Assembly (NCBI GenBank): GCA_964451365.1
Contig: CAYVIB010000037.1
Location: 1 to 47,772, forward strand
Length of the DNA: 47,772 nucleotides
Direction: 5' to 3'
From: CAYVIB01 sp964451365
Lineage (GTDB): Bacteria > Pseudomonadota > Gammaproteobacteria > Pseudomonadales > Cellvibrionaceae
The position numbers were made by a program, and so were the translations under genes. Shown here piece after piece: positions 17,506-26,865 of this stretch. Within the stretch, counting starts at the first letter, position 1, and every line of letters begins with the position of its first letter. Below the pieces are notes generated by a model. It was not told where the DNA came from. It did not search any database and saw nothing but the letters and a program-made list of their open reading frames with translations.

Positions 17506-19569
17506 ATGATGTTCAAACACGGATTAGCCAGCCTCTTGGTATACGGAGCGCTAGCTCCTGTATGTTTCGCTAGTGAAAGCGCTTATCAGGAGGAGATGGT
17601 TATTACCGGCGTCAGGATGAATCAGGCGCTCACATCGGAAACCGATCCCAAAATCCCGCGCCAGCCCCTACCCGCGCACGACGGCGCGGATTACCTTAAG
17701 ACCATTCCCGGTTTTTCCGTAATTCGCAAAGGCGGCACCGGCGGCGATCCGTTGTTTCGCGGCATGGCGGGGTCTCGCATATCCTTTTTACAGGACGGCG
17801 GTTTGATTCTGGGGGGCTGTGAAAACCGCATGGACCCGCCAACGGCGTATATTTTTCCCGAAACCTATGACCGGATCCGGTTGATTAAAGGCCCGCAAAC
17901 CGTGCTTTACGGCCCTGGTAATTCCGCCGGCGTCGTGCTGTTCGAGCGCGATCACCAGCGTATCCCGAAAGCGGGCTGGCAGGTTCACGGCAGTCTTTTG
18001 GCAGGCAGTTTCGGGCGCGACGACGAAGTGCTGGATGTCCTGGGAGGTACACCGGACTTTTATCTGCGCGGCATGGCCAGCCATTCGCAGCAGGACAATT
18101 ACCGGGACGGCAACGGTAGCGCCATCCACTCCCGGTACGACCGTTGGATTGCCACCACCGCCATAGGCTGGACCCCGAGCGACGATGTGACCCTGGAATT
18201 GAGCGGCAGCGTCAGTGATGCCGAGGCCGCCTACGCGGATCGCGGCATGGATGGTGTCCAGTTCGATCGGGAACACCTGAATGCGAGACTGATAGTGGAG
18301 GAGATAAACAGAACCTGGCGGAAGCTTGAAGCTCGGATCTACTACAGCAATGTTGATCACGTCATGGATAATTTCAGCTTGCGCGAGTCCGCCGGCATGA
18401 TGGCGATGGTATACAACCCGGAGCGGAAGACCTCGGGCGCGAAACTGGTAACCACCATCATCCCAACCGCTTCCGCGGAACTGGAAATCGGCGTGGATGC
18501 CAGCAGCAATGATCACAGTGACCGGCGGACAATGAACCAAATGGCGATGCCCTACCAGCAAATGCCTCTGCTCGATACCGCCAGCTTCCGGCAAACGGGT
18601 ATTTTTGCCGAATGGAACCAGGCACTGAACACACAACAGCGCCTGATAGGCGGGCTGCGAATCGACCATTGGCGCGCCGAAGACAGACGAAGCGACATCA
18701 CCATGCATATGTCGCAAGCCATGATGATGGACCCCATGATGCCCATGCCCAACCCCACCGCCAATGAAACACGCAAAGAAAATTTGACGAGCGGCTTTTT
18801 GCGTTATGAAAAAGACTGGCATTCCACCACTTATTACGCCGGCGTCGGCCGAAGTGAACGTTTCCCGGATTTTTGGGAGCTAATCAACAGGGAATCCGCG
18901 GATTCCACCAGCGCCTTTCTCGTCGACCCCGAAACCACCACACAGCTGGATGTCGGCGCCACCTATAAAAATGACCCACTGAACGCCAGCATTTCGCTCT
19001 TCTACAACGATATCGACGACTACCTTCTGATTGAATCGGACGTGGAAAAAATGATGGGAATGATGGGTACCTACACAACCTCCATCACTCGCAACGTTGA
19101 CGCCCGGACCTGGGGAATGGAAACCGATATCAGCTACACCATCAATGCCAATTGGCGCGCGCATGCGTCCCTCGCCAGCACGCGTGGCACCAACAAAACA
19201 GACAACACTCATCTGGCCCAACTGCCGCCCCTGGAACTGCGCCTGGGCCTGTCCTACAACCGCGACAACTGGTCCGCGGGGGCCTTCTGGCGCGCAGTGG
19301 ACGAGCAGAATCGCGTCGACCCGGGTAAAGGCAATATCGCCGGCCAGGATATCGGGCCAAGCGACGGCTTCAGTGTTCTTTCCCTTAACCTCGGCTGGCG
19401 GCCCTACACGCATCTCCTGATTACCGGTGGAATCGACAATATCCTGAACGAAACCTACGCCGAATATATCAGCCGTGCGGGGACAATGGTGGCGGGTTTC
19501 GAACAGACCACGCGGGTCAATGAGCCGGGACGGACCGCATGGATCAAAGCACAAGTGAGCTTTAAATAA
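17506..19569 (+). CDS. oprC: TonB-dependent copper receptor, OprC/NosA type
   Basis: A 687-residue outer-membrane receptor. A signal peptide ends near residue 23 (CFASES). The plug holds hallmarks of the OprC copper-receptor subfamily: LFRGMAGSRISFLQDG, LGGCENRMDPPTAY and RLIKGPQTVLYGPGNSAG. Later HVMDNFSLRE also matches that subfamily. The loops are strikingly rich in methionine, for example MHMSQAMMMDPMMPMP (about residues 401-416) and EKMMGMMG (about 518-525), consistent with copper binding. It ends with the strand ending in F/K typical of these barrels. It lies just downstream of the Met-rich MFS gene. Copper import across the outer membrane is the family role. Confidence 0.92.
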   Translation: MMFKHGLASLLVYGALAPVCFASESAYQEEMVITGVRMNQALTSETDPKIPRQPLPAHDGADYLKTIPGFSVIRKGGTGGDPLFRGMAGSRISFLQDGGLILGGCENRMDPPTAYIFPETYDRIRLIKGPQTVLYGPGNSAGVVLFERDHQRIPKAGWQVHGSLLAGSFGRDDEVLDVLGGTPDFYLRGMASHSQQDNYRDGNGSAIHSRYDRWIATTAIGWTPSDDVTLELSGSVSDAEAAYADRGMDGVQFDREHLNARLIVEEINRTWRKLEARIYYSNVDHVMDNFSLRESAGMMAMVYNPERKTSGAKLVTTIIPTASAELEIGVDASSNDHSDRRTMNQMAMPYQQMPLLDTASFRQTGIFAEWNQALNTQQRLIGGLRIDHWRAEDRRSDITMHMSQAMMMDPMMPMPNPTANETRKENLTSGFLRYEKDWHSTTYYAGVGRSERFPDFWELINRESADSTSAFLVDPETTTQLDVGATYKNDPLNASISLFYNDIDDYLLIESDVEKMMGMMGTYTTSITRNVDARTWGMETDISYTINANWRAHASLASTRGTNKTDNTHLAQLPPLELRLGLSYNRDNWSAGAFWRAVDEQNRVDPGKGNIAGQDIGPSDGFSVLSLNLGWRPYTHLLITGGIDNILNETYAEYISRAGTMVAGFEQTTRVNEPGRTAWIKAQVSFK

Positions 19570-19655
19570 CCTATCTCCGGCTTTAAACATCGCGGTTCTC
19601 GAACCCTGTCTCCCAGTGGAGTATGATTTCCAGCTTGGCATTGCTGGAATTTCAA

Positions 19656-20624
19656 ATGACCCTGACCGAACTCCGCTACATCGTCACGCTCGCCCGGGAG
19701 CAGCACTTCGGCCGCGCCGCCGGGATTTGCAATGTCAGCCAACCGACCCTGAGCATCGCGGTTAAAAAGCTTGAGGAGGAACTCGGCGTGGCACTGTTCG
19801 AACGTACCAAGCTGAAGGTGATCACCACACCGCTGGGCGAGCAGATCATCAATAAGGCGCGGAGCGTTCTGGAGCAGACGGCGGACATAAAGGATATTGC
19901 CGATACCGGGCGGGACCAGCTGAATAGCCCGCTGGCGGTGGGAGCACTCGATACGATCGGCCCTTATCTGATGCCACAGTTTATTCCGCTGTTGCAGGAA
20001 CTGGCCAAACGCATGCCGCTGTATGTGGAAGAAGGAGACGCCGAAACGCTCGCCAGGAAACTCCGGGGCGGAGAGTTGGATGCAATCATCGTGTCGCTCC
20101 CCTTCAGCGAACCCGACGTGGTGACCCAGCCGTTATTTGACGAGCCGTTTGCGGTATTGATGCCGGAAAACCATCGGCTGGCCACTCACGAGAAGATCAA
20201 GCCGGAAGACCTGCACAGTGGCGAAGTGCTGCTTCTTCAGGAGGGCCACTGCTTTCGCGACCAGGTGCTGGCGGCGCTTCCCCACCTGGACCATGCGGAA
20301 CAATCGTCCACACGACAGTTTTTCCAGGGCAGCACGCTGGAAGCGCTTCGCCTGATGGTGGCTTCCGGTCTGGGAGTGACCGTCCTGCCAATGTCGGCGG
20401 AACAAAATTCGCTTTATGCGCCCGGTCTGCTGACCACCCGCCCATTTATTGAGCCGACGCCCAAACGGACACTGGCACTGGCCTGGCGTGCAAGTTTCCC
20501 CCGGCACAAAGCGATTGACGCGTTGCGTACCGCAATTCACGCTTGCAGCGCGTCCTACTGGAATTACAGCAGCGAGCGCGGCACCGAAAGACCGGGCTTG
20601 CTAGTGGAAAACCGGGATTGGTAA
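19656..20624 (+). CDS. oxyR: OxyR-type LysR regulator lacking the resolving cysteine
   Basis: A 322-residue LysR regulator closely resembling OxyR. The DNA-binding domain begins MTLTELRYIVTLAREQHFGRAA and includes SQPTLSIAVKKLEEELG. The sensing loop is EGHCFRDQ, placing Cys at residue 199, exactly as in E. coli OxyR. The position of the resolving cysteine, 208, is Leu (FRDQVLAALPH). I chose the ATG at 19656 because the protein then aligns with OxyR numbering; an ATG 11 codons upstream is possible. Gene neighbours are the copper receptor and a halogenase-family gene; no catalase or peroxidase gene is nearby. Confidence 0.88.
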   Translation: MTLTELRYIVTLAREQHFGRAAGICNVSQPTLSIAVKKLEEELGVALFERTKLKVITTPLGEQIINKARSVLEQTADIKDIADTGRDQLNSPLAVGALDTIGPYLMPQFIPLLQELAKRMPLYVEEGDAETLARKLRGGELDAIIVSLPFSEPDVVTQPLFDEPFAVLMPENHRLATHEKIKPEDLHSGEVLLLQEGHCFRDQVLAALPHLDHAEQSSTRQFFQGSTLEALRLMVASGLGVTVLPMSAEQNSLYAPGLLTTRPFIEPTPKRTLALAWRASFPRHKAIDALRTAIHACSASYWNYSSERGTERPGLLVENRDW

Positions 20625-20658
20625 GCTTGTCATCTCGCACTGGTGGAAACCTGAATAA

Positions 20659-22152
20659 ATGAAGCCACTCAAAAAAATTGTTGTTGTTGGAGGCGGTACC
20701 GCTGGCTGGATGGCGGCGGCGATTCTTTCGTCCCACCTGAAACGCAACCTTTGCCGGATAGAACTGGTGGAATCCGAGGAAATCGGCACCATCGGCATCG
20801 GTGAATCCACAGTCCCATCCTTTGTCACCCTGCTCCGGCGCCTCGGCATCGACGAGCAGGACTTTATTCGGGAAACCCAGGCCACCTACAAGCTCGGCAT
20901 TCGTTTTGTGGACTGGCACCAGCGCAACGAAAACTACTTTCACCCCTTTGGCACGATTGGCAAACGCATTGGCGACCACGATTTTTACCAGTGCTGGCTG
21001 AAGGCCCGGGCACAGGGCAACACATCATCACTATTGGACTTTTCCCCGTGCAGCGTCATGGCGGACAATGGCCGCTTTTTCCCGCCGGCCAAGGCCCGCA
21101 ACACACCTATTGGCGGAGCCAATTATGCGCTGCACGTGGACGCGCACCTCGTTACCAGGTACCTGCGCCGCTACGCCGAAGCGCACGGCGTGAAACGCAC
21201 CGAAGGCAGGGTGTGCCGGGTAACACGCGCGGACAACGGCTTTATCAGAAGCCTCGTTCTCGCCAATGGAAAAGAGATCAACGGCGATTTTTTTATTGAT
21301 TGCACCGGATTCAGGGCCCTTTTGATCGAAAAGAACCTTTCGGTGGGCCTGGAAGACTGGTCCGATTTCCTGCCCGCTGATCGCGCCATCGCCGTGCGCG
21401 CGGAAAACAACGGGCCAACGCTCCTATACACACAGGCCACCGCCAGGCAATCCGGCTGGACCTGGCGTATTCCGCTGCAACAACGCGTGGGTCACGGCTA
21501 CGTTTATGCCAGCCGGTTTTGCAGTGATTCGGTGGCAAAAACCACTTTAATGAAAGGGATCGATGGTCCAGTCCTGGAAGAACCCAAAGTTATTCCGTTT
21601 GTCACCGGACGTCGCCGCGAAAGCTGGAAGCACAATTGCCTCGCTCTCGGCCTGGCCGCCGGATTTGTGGAGCCGCTGGAATCCACCACACTCCATTTAA
21701 TTGCGCGGGGCATGGACTTTTTCCTCCGCTATTTCCCCGACCGGGATTGCGCTCCCGCCTTGATCCGGGAATACAACCGGCGCATAGCGGCCGACTATGA
21801 AGAAGTGCGTGATTTTATCCTGCTGCACTACTGCGCCACCCAACGGGAAGACACCGCCTTCTGGCGCTGGTGTAAAAACCTGGAATTGCCGGATTCGCTG
21901 CAGGCGCGGATAGAATTATTCAAAGCACACGGCGCTTTACGGGAAGGCGTGGATGAATTGTTCCGCGGTACCAGTTGGCAGTCGGTATTCGAAGGCATGG
22001 GTATGCGGCCCGCCAAATACTGCCCTCGGGTTAATAATATGGATTACGAGCAGATAAATCATACCCTGGCGCAGGCGAAAAATGCGATTCGCGGAATGGT
22101 CAAGGCGCTGCCAACCCACGATGATTTCCTGCGAGCCCAACAATCATCGTAA
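20659..22152 (+). CDS. Flavin-dependent tryptophan halogenase family protein
   Basis: A 497-residue flavoprotein of the tryptophan-halogenase family. The FAD-binding motif is GGGTAGWM (11-18). The catalytic lysine of PrnA/RebH corresponds to Lys78 in ATYKLGIRF, the conserved glutamate to Glu341 in VEPLEST, and the halogenase motif WTWRIP is at 267-272. All signature residues are therefore present. No halogenated-product gene cluster surrounds it and no flavin reductase is adjacent, so the substrate is unknown. In marine gammaproteobacteria many such genes sit near TonB receptors; here the copper receptor is two genes upstream. Family certain, activity unproven. Confidence 0.9.
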   Translation: MKPLKKIVVVGGGTAGWMAAAILSSHLKRNLCRIELVESEEIGTIGIGESTVPSFVTLLRRLGIDEQDFIRETQATYKLGIRFVDWHQRNENYFHPFGTIGKRIGDHDFYQCWLKARAQGNTSSLLDFSPCSVMADNGRFFPPAKARNTPIGGANYALHVDAHLVTRYLRRYAEAHGVKRTEGRVCRVTRADNGFIRSLVLANGKEINGDFFIDCTGFRALLIEKNLSVGLEDWSDFLPADRAIAVRAENNGPTLLYTQATARQSGWTWRIPLQQRVGHGYVYASRFCSDSVAKTTLMKGIDGPVLEEPKVIPFVTGRRRESWKHNCLALGLAAGFVEPLESTTLHLIARGMDFFLRYFPDRDCAPALIREYNRRIAADYEEVRDFILLHYCATQREDTAFWRWCKNLELPDSLQARIELFKAHGALREGVDELFRGTSWQSVFEGMGMRPAKYCPRVNNMDYEQINHTLAQAKNAIRGMVKALPTHDDFLRAQQSS

Positions 22153-22506
22153 TCGGGACTGCCAATCAACCGAAAGGGAACCTCTAACCAACTCCCCGCG
22201 GCCTCTCGGCTTGGCTTCCGAATGTCGTACCACTGCATCGCCCTACCATCGGAATGCCGCACCACTACATCCATGTAGGCGTGGATTACCGGCTGTTCCT
22301 TTCAGAGAAAGTTTGCTGGCAAGGTTGATTGGGATTGGGGCCGACATCGTTAAGAACACCGGTAATATCTTGCAGTTCTGTCACAGGGAAAACCCGAGCG
22401 GTATGAAATAATCCATTAAGCAGGCGTGAGTTGGAACAGTCAGGCCACACTGTTCCGGTGTGATGTTGTCACTGCCAACGCATTTTTTCCTCTTGCGAGA
22501 GCGCGG
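22153..22506. other. Intergenic region with a direct repeat and an inverted repeat
   Basis: This 354-base gap lies between the halogenase-family gene and the antiporter gene, which are convergent. It holds two copies of a 20-base direct repeat (22220-22239 and 22252-22271, 17 of 20 identical, core GAATG.CG.ACCACT.CATC). It also holds a perfect 8-bp inverted repeat GGAACAGT/ACTGTTCC (22433-22440 and 22449-22456) with an 8-base spacer. The latter could serve as a terminator stem for either gene but has no T-run. No gene is visible. Confidence 0.55.
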
Positions 22507-24216
22507 TTATTTTGCCGGTTTTTTTTTCTTGTTGTCATAACGCCGCAAGACATCCAGCGCCATGTTTTTCGCCACTTCGTTTTCGCTGAAAAAAACCGTT
22601 GCTCCGGATTCCTGTTCCAGCATTACAGATTCTTCTTCATTGAGCGTTCGAATGATTATTTCTATCTGCGGATTGAGGGTACGGGCGGTATTGACCATCT
22701 GCATGATGCTGAATGTTTCCGGCACCGCGATCACAAGCATTTTCGCGCGCGCGATATGCGCCTGCACCAGTACTGTCGGGTCCGCCGCGTCACCGTAAAC
22801 CGCCGCGATACCCTCATGCCTCAGGCGATCGACCTGATCGCGATTTTGCTCCGCCACGACAAAAGGTATTCCCTTTTCCAGCAACGCCGCGCCGATCCGT
22901 TGACCGACCCGGCCATAACCAACAAGAACCACCTGGCGGGAGAGGTATTTTTCCTCTGTCGTCATGGGCAGTTCCGCCAGCGGGTCCATCCGCAGGTCAA
23001 GTGACCGGGCATACGCGGATCTGGCGCGCATCCAGCGGGAAAAAGGCTCCACTCCCGCGAACAGTAATGGATTGAGGGCGATGGAAATAATTGCTCCCGC
23101 CAAAACCAGATGAGAACCTTCCGTCGTCAATAATTCCAAACTAATGCCAAGGCCGGTGAGAATGAAGGAAAACTCACCAATCTGCGCCAGGCTGACCGAC
23201 ACAGTCAGTGCCGCGTTCAGCGGATAGCGAAACGCCAACACCAATACGGCAGCGGCAAGGGATTTGCCAAACATAATAATCGCCACCACTACCGCAACCC
23301 GGCCCGGAGAGTCCAGGATAACGAGCGGGTTGAAAAGCATTCCCACGGAAACAAAGAACAGTACGGAAAATGCTTCCTGCAAGGGCAGGGACTCCTCCGC
23401 CGCCCTGTGGCTGAACTCCGACTCGCGCATCATCATTCCGGCAAAGAAGGCACCCAGCGCAAACGAAACTCCAAACAGTGTGGAGGCAACATAAGCAATA
23501 CCGATTGCGGCAGTCACCACACACAAAGTGAAAAGCTCCCGCGAGCCGGTACTGGCTACATGCCACAGAAATCGGGGCAGAATGCGGCGGCCGAGAAACA
23601 CCATTAAGACGATGAACGCGGCGACTTTTATCACGGTGACACCCAGCGTCAGCCAGACGTTACCGGTCGCGGAATCGGGAACCCGGCCGCCCAGCCAACC
23701 CGCCATTGGCGGCAACAGAACGAGCGCCAGCACCATTACCAGATCTTCCACCACCAGCCAGCCGACGGCGATTCGACCATTCATTGAGTCGAGCAGGCCG
23801 CGCGCTTCCAGCGCGCGCAACAACACCACTGTACTGGCAACGGAGAGTGAAAGGCCAAAAACCAGCGCGACACCGATACTCCAGCCCCAACTTAATGCGA
23901 CCGCACCACCGAGCGCCGTCGCCACAACAATCTGCAGCATGGCCCCGGGCAGAGCGATACTTCGCACTTTCAGTAAATCATCGAGAGAAAAATGCAGCCC
24001 CACGCCGAACATCAGTAGCATTACGCCTATCTCCGCCAGTTGGGCGGAAATATCCAGGTCGGCAACGAAACCGGGCGTGTAAGGCCCAATCACTACGCCA
24101 GCCACGAGATAACCAAGTAACGCGGGAAGTTTAAGCCGGGCCGCCAACAAACCGAACAACAATGCCAGGCCGAAGGCGGCGGCAACGGTGGCAATCAATG
24201 GGATATGGTTATGCAT
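22507..24216 (-). CDS. ybaL: YbaL/KefB-type monovalent cation:proton antiporter (CPA2) with RCK domain
   Basis: A 569-residue CPA2 transporter. About 12-13 membrane segments span residues 5-380, with GYLVAGVVIGPYTPGF, LMFGVGLHFSLDDL, GWLVVEDLVMVLALVLLPP and SFALGAFFAGM as close matches to E. coli YbaL. The C-terminal RCK/TrkA-N domain begins QVVLVGYGRVGQRIG. I chose the ATG at 24216 because YbaL-like proteins begin MH..IPLI and a GGAAAAG-like site precedes it; the ATG seven codons upstream lacks one. The role is K+/H+ exchange by family; no KefF-type ancillary gene is adjacent. Confidence 0.92.
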   Translation of the reverse strand: MHNHIPLIATVAAAFGLALLFGLLAARLKLPALLGYLVAGVVIGPYTPGFVADLDISAQLAEIGVMLLMFGVGLHFSLDDLLKVRSIALPGAMLQIVVATALGGAVALSWGWSIGVALVFGLSLSVASTVVLLRALEARGLLDSMNGRIAVGWLVVEDLVMVLALVLLPPMAGWLGGRVPDSATGNVWLTLGVTVIKVAAFIVLMVFLGRRILPRFLWHVASTGSRELFTLCVVTAAIGIAYVASTLFGVSFALGAFFAGMMMRESEFSHRAAEESLPLQEAFSVLFFVSVGMLFNPLVILDSPGRVAVVVAIIMFGKSLAAAVLVLAFRYPLNAALTVSVSLAQIGEFSFILTGLGISLELLTTEGSHLVLAGAIISIALNPLLFAGVEPFSRWMRARSAYARSLDLRMDPLAELPMTTEEKYLSRQVVLVGYGRVGQRIGAALLEKGIPFVVAEQNRDQVDRLRHEGIAAVYGDAADPTVLVQAHIARAKMLVIAVPETFSIMQMVNTARTLNPQIEIIIRTLNEEESVMLEQESGATVFFSENEVAKNMALDVLRRYDNKKKKPAK

Positions 24217-24349
24217 TCTTTTCCGGTTTCCATACAACAGCGCAACAACGACGGGCCGGGTATGTTAACCGCAAAAACAGACCGAGGAAAACGCACAGGA
24301 GAATTAAAATTAACGGCGCCGGGCCTGTAGCTGTGCGTCGCGGGGAAAA

Positions 24350-24778
24350 TTAACTCTGCCCGCCACTGTACATGGCGAATACTTCCGCGCCCGTCATGGT
24401 TTTGGTCTCGCTGGCAAAGCTGTAGTAACCCGGCTTTTCGTCAATAAAAATCTGGTGATCCAACACCAGCCCGTCCTCGTCGGCAAAAAGTCCCACGGGC
24501 ATAATATATTGATTATTCGGTTTCAGGTGGTAAAACAAATGCGAGCCGCAACGTTTGCAAAAACCGCGCTCCGCCCAGTCAGAGGAGTTATAAACCGAGA
24601 TGGAATCCGCTCCCCGGAACTCAACGTCCGAGCCACAATCAACCGCGAATAATGGCCCGCCTCCCCACTGCCGGCACATACTGCAATGGCAGACACCTAC
24701 ATGCGGGTCGATTTTGGCCGCCCTGATTTTCACTTCACCACATAAACACTTGCCGTTTGCCACAAACTCGTCTGACAT
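24350..24778 (-). CDS. GFA family zinc protein (glutathione-dependent formaldehyde-activating-like)
   Basis: A 142-residue GFA/CENP-V-fold protein. The zinc ligands are visible as CLCGEV (Cys11, Cys13), CHCSMCR (Cys30, Cys32, Cys35) and FCKRCGSHLFYH near the middle. Most members have no proven enzyme activity, so formaldehyde chemistry should not be assumed. A strong AGGAGAGG ribosome site precedes the ATG. It lies 110 bases downstream of hisD on the same strand. Confidence 0.9.
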   Translation of the reverse strand: MSDEFVANGKCLCGEVKIRAAKIDPHVGVCHCSMCRQWGGGPLFAVDCGSDVEFRGADSISVYNSSDWAERGFCKRCGSHLFYHLKPNNQYIMPVGLFADEDGLVLDHQIFIDEKPGYYSFASETKTMTGAEVFAMYSGGQS

Positions 24779-24888
24779 AATTCCTCTCCTGTTAGCAAAT
24801 AAATTGCAAGTACAAGGCTATCACCATTCAAACTGAATCGGGTGCCGCAGGCATATATGTGATGACAGGCGTTGTCAGTGGGCTGACG

Positions 24889-26190
24889 TTATTTTTTGAT
24901 GCGGTATTCCGCGGAACGCGCGTGCGCTTCGAGAGACTCACCGCGCGCCAGGACCGAGGCAATCCTGCCCAGATCCGACGCGCCCTGTTCCGAGCAATGA
25001 ATAATGGAGGTGCGTTTTACGTAGTCGTAAACGCCCAGGGGAGAGGAGAATCGCGCGGTGCCGGATGTAGGCAGCACGTGGTTGGGCCCGGCGCAATAAT
25101 CGCCGAGCGCTTCGGAAGTGTGACGACCCAAAAATACCGCGCCGGCATGACGAATTTTTTCCAGCCAGATTCCCGGCGAGTCAATGGATAACTCCAGGTG
25201 CTCGGGCGCAATCCGGTTGGCCACATCCATCGCCTCATCCAGATCCGTCACGGCGATCAGCGCGCCGCGCGCGGCCAGGGAGGCGCGCGCAATATCCTGC
25301 CTTTCCAGCGTCGGCAGCAGTTTTTCGATACTGGCATGAACTGCATCGAGAAAGGCTGCATCGGGGGAGATCAAAATAGACTGGGCCTGCTCGTCGTGCT
25401 CCGCCTGGGAGAATAAATCCATCGCAACCCAATCGGGATCGGTTTTGCCGTCGCAAATCACCAGGATTTCCGACGGACCGGCGATCATATCGATATCCAC
25501 CGCGCCAAAAACTTCCCGCTTCGCGGTGGCCACATAAATATTGCCGGGGCCGACGATCTTGTCCACCTTGGGCACGGTTTCGGTACCATAAGCCAGCGCC
25601 GCCACAGCCTGGGCGCCGCCGATGGTGATCATGCGGTCCACGCCGGCAATGGCCGCCGCCGCCATTACCATGTCATTCACTTCGCCTTTTTGCGCCGGTG
25701 ATACCATCACCACTTCCGGCACACCGGCGACTTTTGCCGGGATCACGGCCATCAATACCGACGATGGATAAACTGCCTTGCCGCCGGGCACGTACATGCC
25801 CACGCGGTCCATTGGCGTCACTTTCTGGCCGAGGACGGTGCCGTCCTTCTCCGTATACTGCCAGGAGGCCTGTTGCTGGTGCTCGTGGTAACTTCGAATG
25901 CGCCCGGCCGCCTGCTGCAGCGCTTGTTTTTGTTCGCTGGAAATTTTATCGAGCGCACCGAGTAATTCAGCTTTGCCGACGATAAGTTCGGCGGCGGAAG
26001 TCACCGCGCGCTGCTCGAAACGGTTGGTATATTCCAACAGCGCCTTATCGCCACGGGCGCGGATATCGCGAATAATGTCCTTGACCACCCCCGCCACCCG
26101 TTCGCTGTCGTCCGCCTGCCATTCGAGCAGCGAAGACAGTTTTTGGGAAAACCCGGAATCGGTGGTGGTCAGGCGGTTAATCAGTGTCAT
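24889..26190 (-). CDS. hisD: Histidinol dehydrogenase
   Basis: HisD catalyses the last two oxidations of histidine synthesis, L-histidinol to L-histidine. Key segments are PGGKAVYPSSVLMAVIPAKVAGV, GGAQAVAALAYGTETV, KIVGPGNIYVATAKR and LFSQAEHDEQAQS with the zinc His, plus APEHLEL later. The chosen start (ATG at 26190, 433 residues) begins MTLINRL as in relatives and avoids overlap with hisG; a longer frame exists upstream. It follows hisG by 17 bases. hisC, which follows hisD in Pseudomonas, is not here. Confidence 0.97.
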   Translation of the reverse strand: MTLINRLTTTDSGFSQKLSSLLEWQADDSERVAGVVKDIIRDIRARGDKALLEYTNRFEQRAVTSAAELIVGKAELLGALDKISSEQKQALQQAAGRIRSYHEHQQQASWQYTEKDGTVLGQKVTPMDRVGMYVPGGKAVYPSSVLMAVIPAKVAGVPEVVMVSPAQKGEVNDMVMAAAAIAGVDRMITIGGAQAVAALAYGTETVPKVDKIVGPGNIYVATAKREVFGAVDIDMIAGPSEILVICDGKTDPDWVAMDLFSQAEHDEQAQSILISPDAAFLDAVHASIEKLLPTLERQDIARASLAARGALIAVTDLDEAMDVANRIAPEHLELSIDSPGIWLEKIRHAGAVFLGRHTSEALGDYCAGPNHVLPTSGTARFSSPLGVYDYVKRTSIIHCSEQGASDLGRIASVLARGESLEAHARSAEYRIKK

Positions 26191-26207
26191 TTTTCCAACG
26201 TCGCTTT

Positions 26208-26849
26208 TCACGCAAGGGCACAATCATCGACAGCAGCCGTGACCGCGTCAATCAACGCCTCAATCTGGTTGTGCTTCATTTTCATCGCCGCCTTGTTGAC
26301 TATCAGGCGCGAGCTGATATCGGCGATTTTATCCCTCGGTTCCAAACCATTGGCTTTCAGCGTATTGCCGGTATCCACCACATCAATAATTTCGTCGGCC
26401 AGGTTCATCAGCGGCGCCAGCTCCATCGCACCGTACAGTTTGATGATATCCACCTGGCAGCCCTGCTCGGCGTAATAACGTTTGGCCAGGTTGACGTATT
26501 TGGTGGCCACGCGAATTCGGCCAAGCCGACGCGTCTCGCCCACCATGCCCGCGGTCATCAGGCGGCATTTGGCGATTCGCAGGTCCACCGGCTCGTAATA
26601 GCCGGTACCGCCGTGCTCCATCAGCGTGTCCTTGCCGGAAATCCCCACATCCGCCGCGCCGAATTCCACGTAGGTAGGCACGTCGCTGCCGCGCAGGATC
26701 AGCAGCCGCACATCCGGCGAGGAGGTTTCAAAAGTGAGTTTTCGGCTCTTGGCAATATTCTCGGTGGGCTCGATTCCGGCGGCCGCCAACAACGGCAGCG
26801 TCTCCTCGAGAATCCGGCCCTTCGTCAGCGCGATGGTCAGGCGTGACAT
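26208..26849 (-). CDS. hisG: ATP phosphoribosyltransferase, short form
   Basis: A 213-residue short-form HisG, the first committed enzyme of histidine synthesis. It begins MSRLTIALTKGRILEETLPLL, which follows a GAGGAAATT ribosome site, and contains DVPTYVEFGAADVGISGKD and the PRPP-binding region EIIDVVDTGNTLKANGL. The short form lacks the C-terminal regulatory domain and in other bacteria works with HisZ, which is not in this window. It sits between murA and hisD, an arrangement also seen in pseudomonads. Confidence 0.97.
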   Translation of the reverse strand: MSRLTIALTKGRILEETLPLLAAAGIEPTENIAKSRKLTFETSSPDVRLLILRGSDVPTYVEFGAADVGISGKDTLMEHGGTGYYEPVDLRIAKCRLMTAGMVGETRRLGRIRVATKYVNLAKRYYAEQGCQVDIIKLYGAMELAPLMNLADEIIDVVDTGNTLKANGLEPRDKIADISSRLIVNKAAMKMKHNQIEALIDAVTAAVDDCALA

Positions 26850-26865
26850 AATTTCCTCTTGTTTG

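Noticed and set aside
17788..18822. 344-codon open frame on the minus strand
   Set aside because: Antisense to the copper receptor, which has full family signatures.
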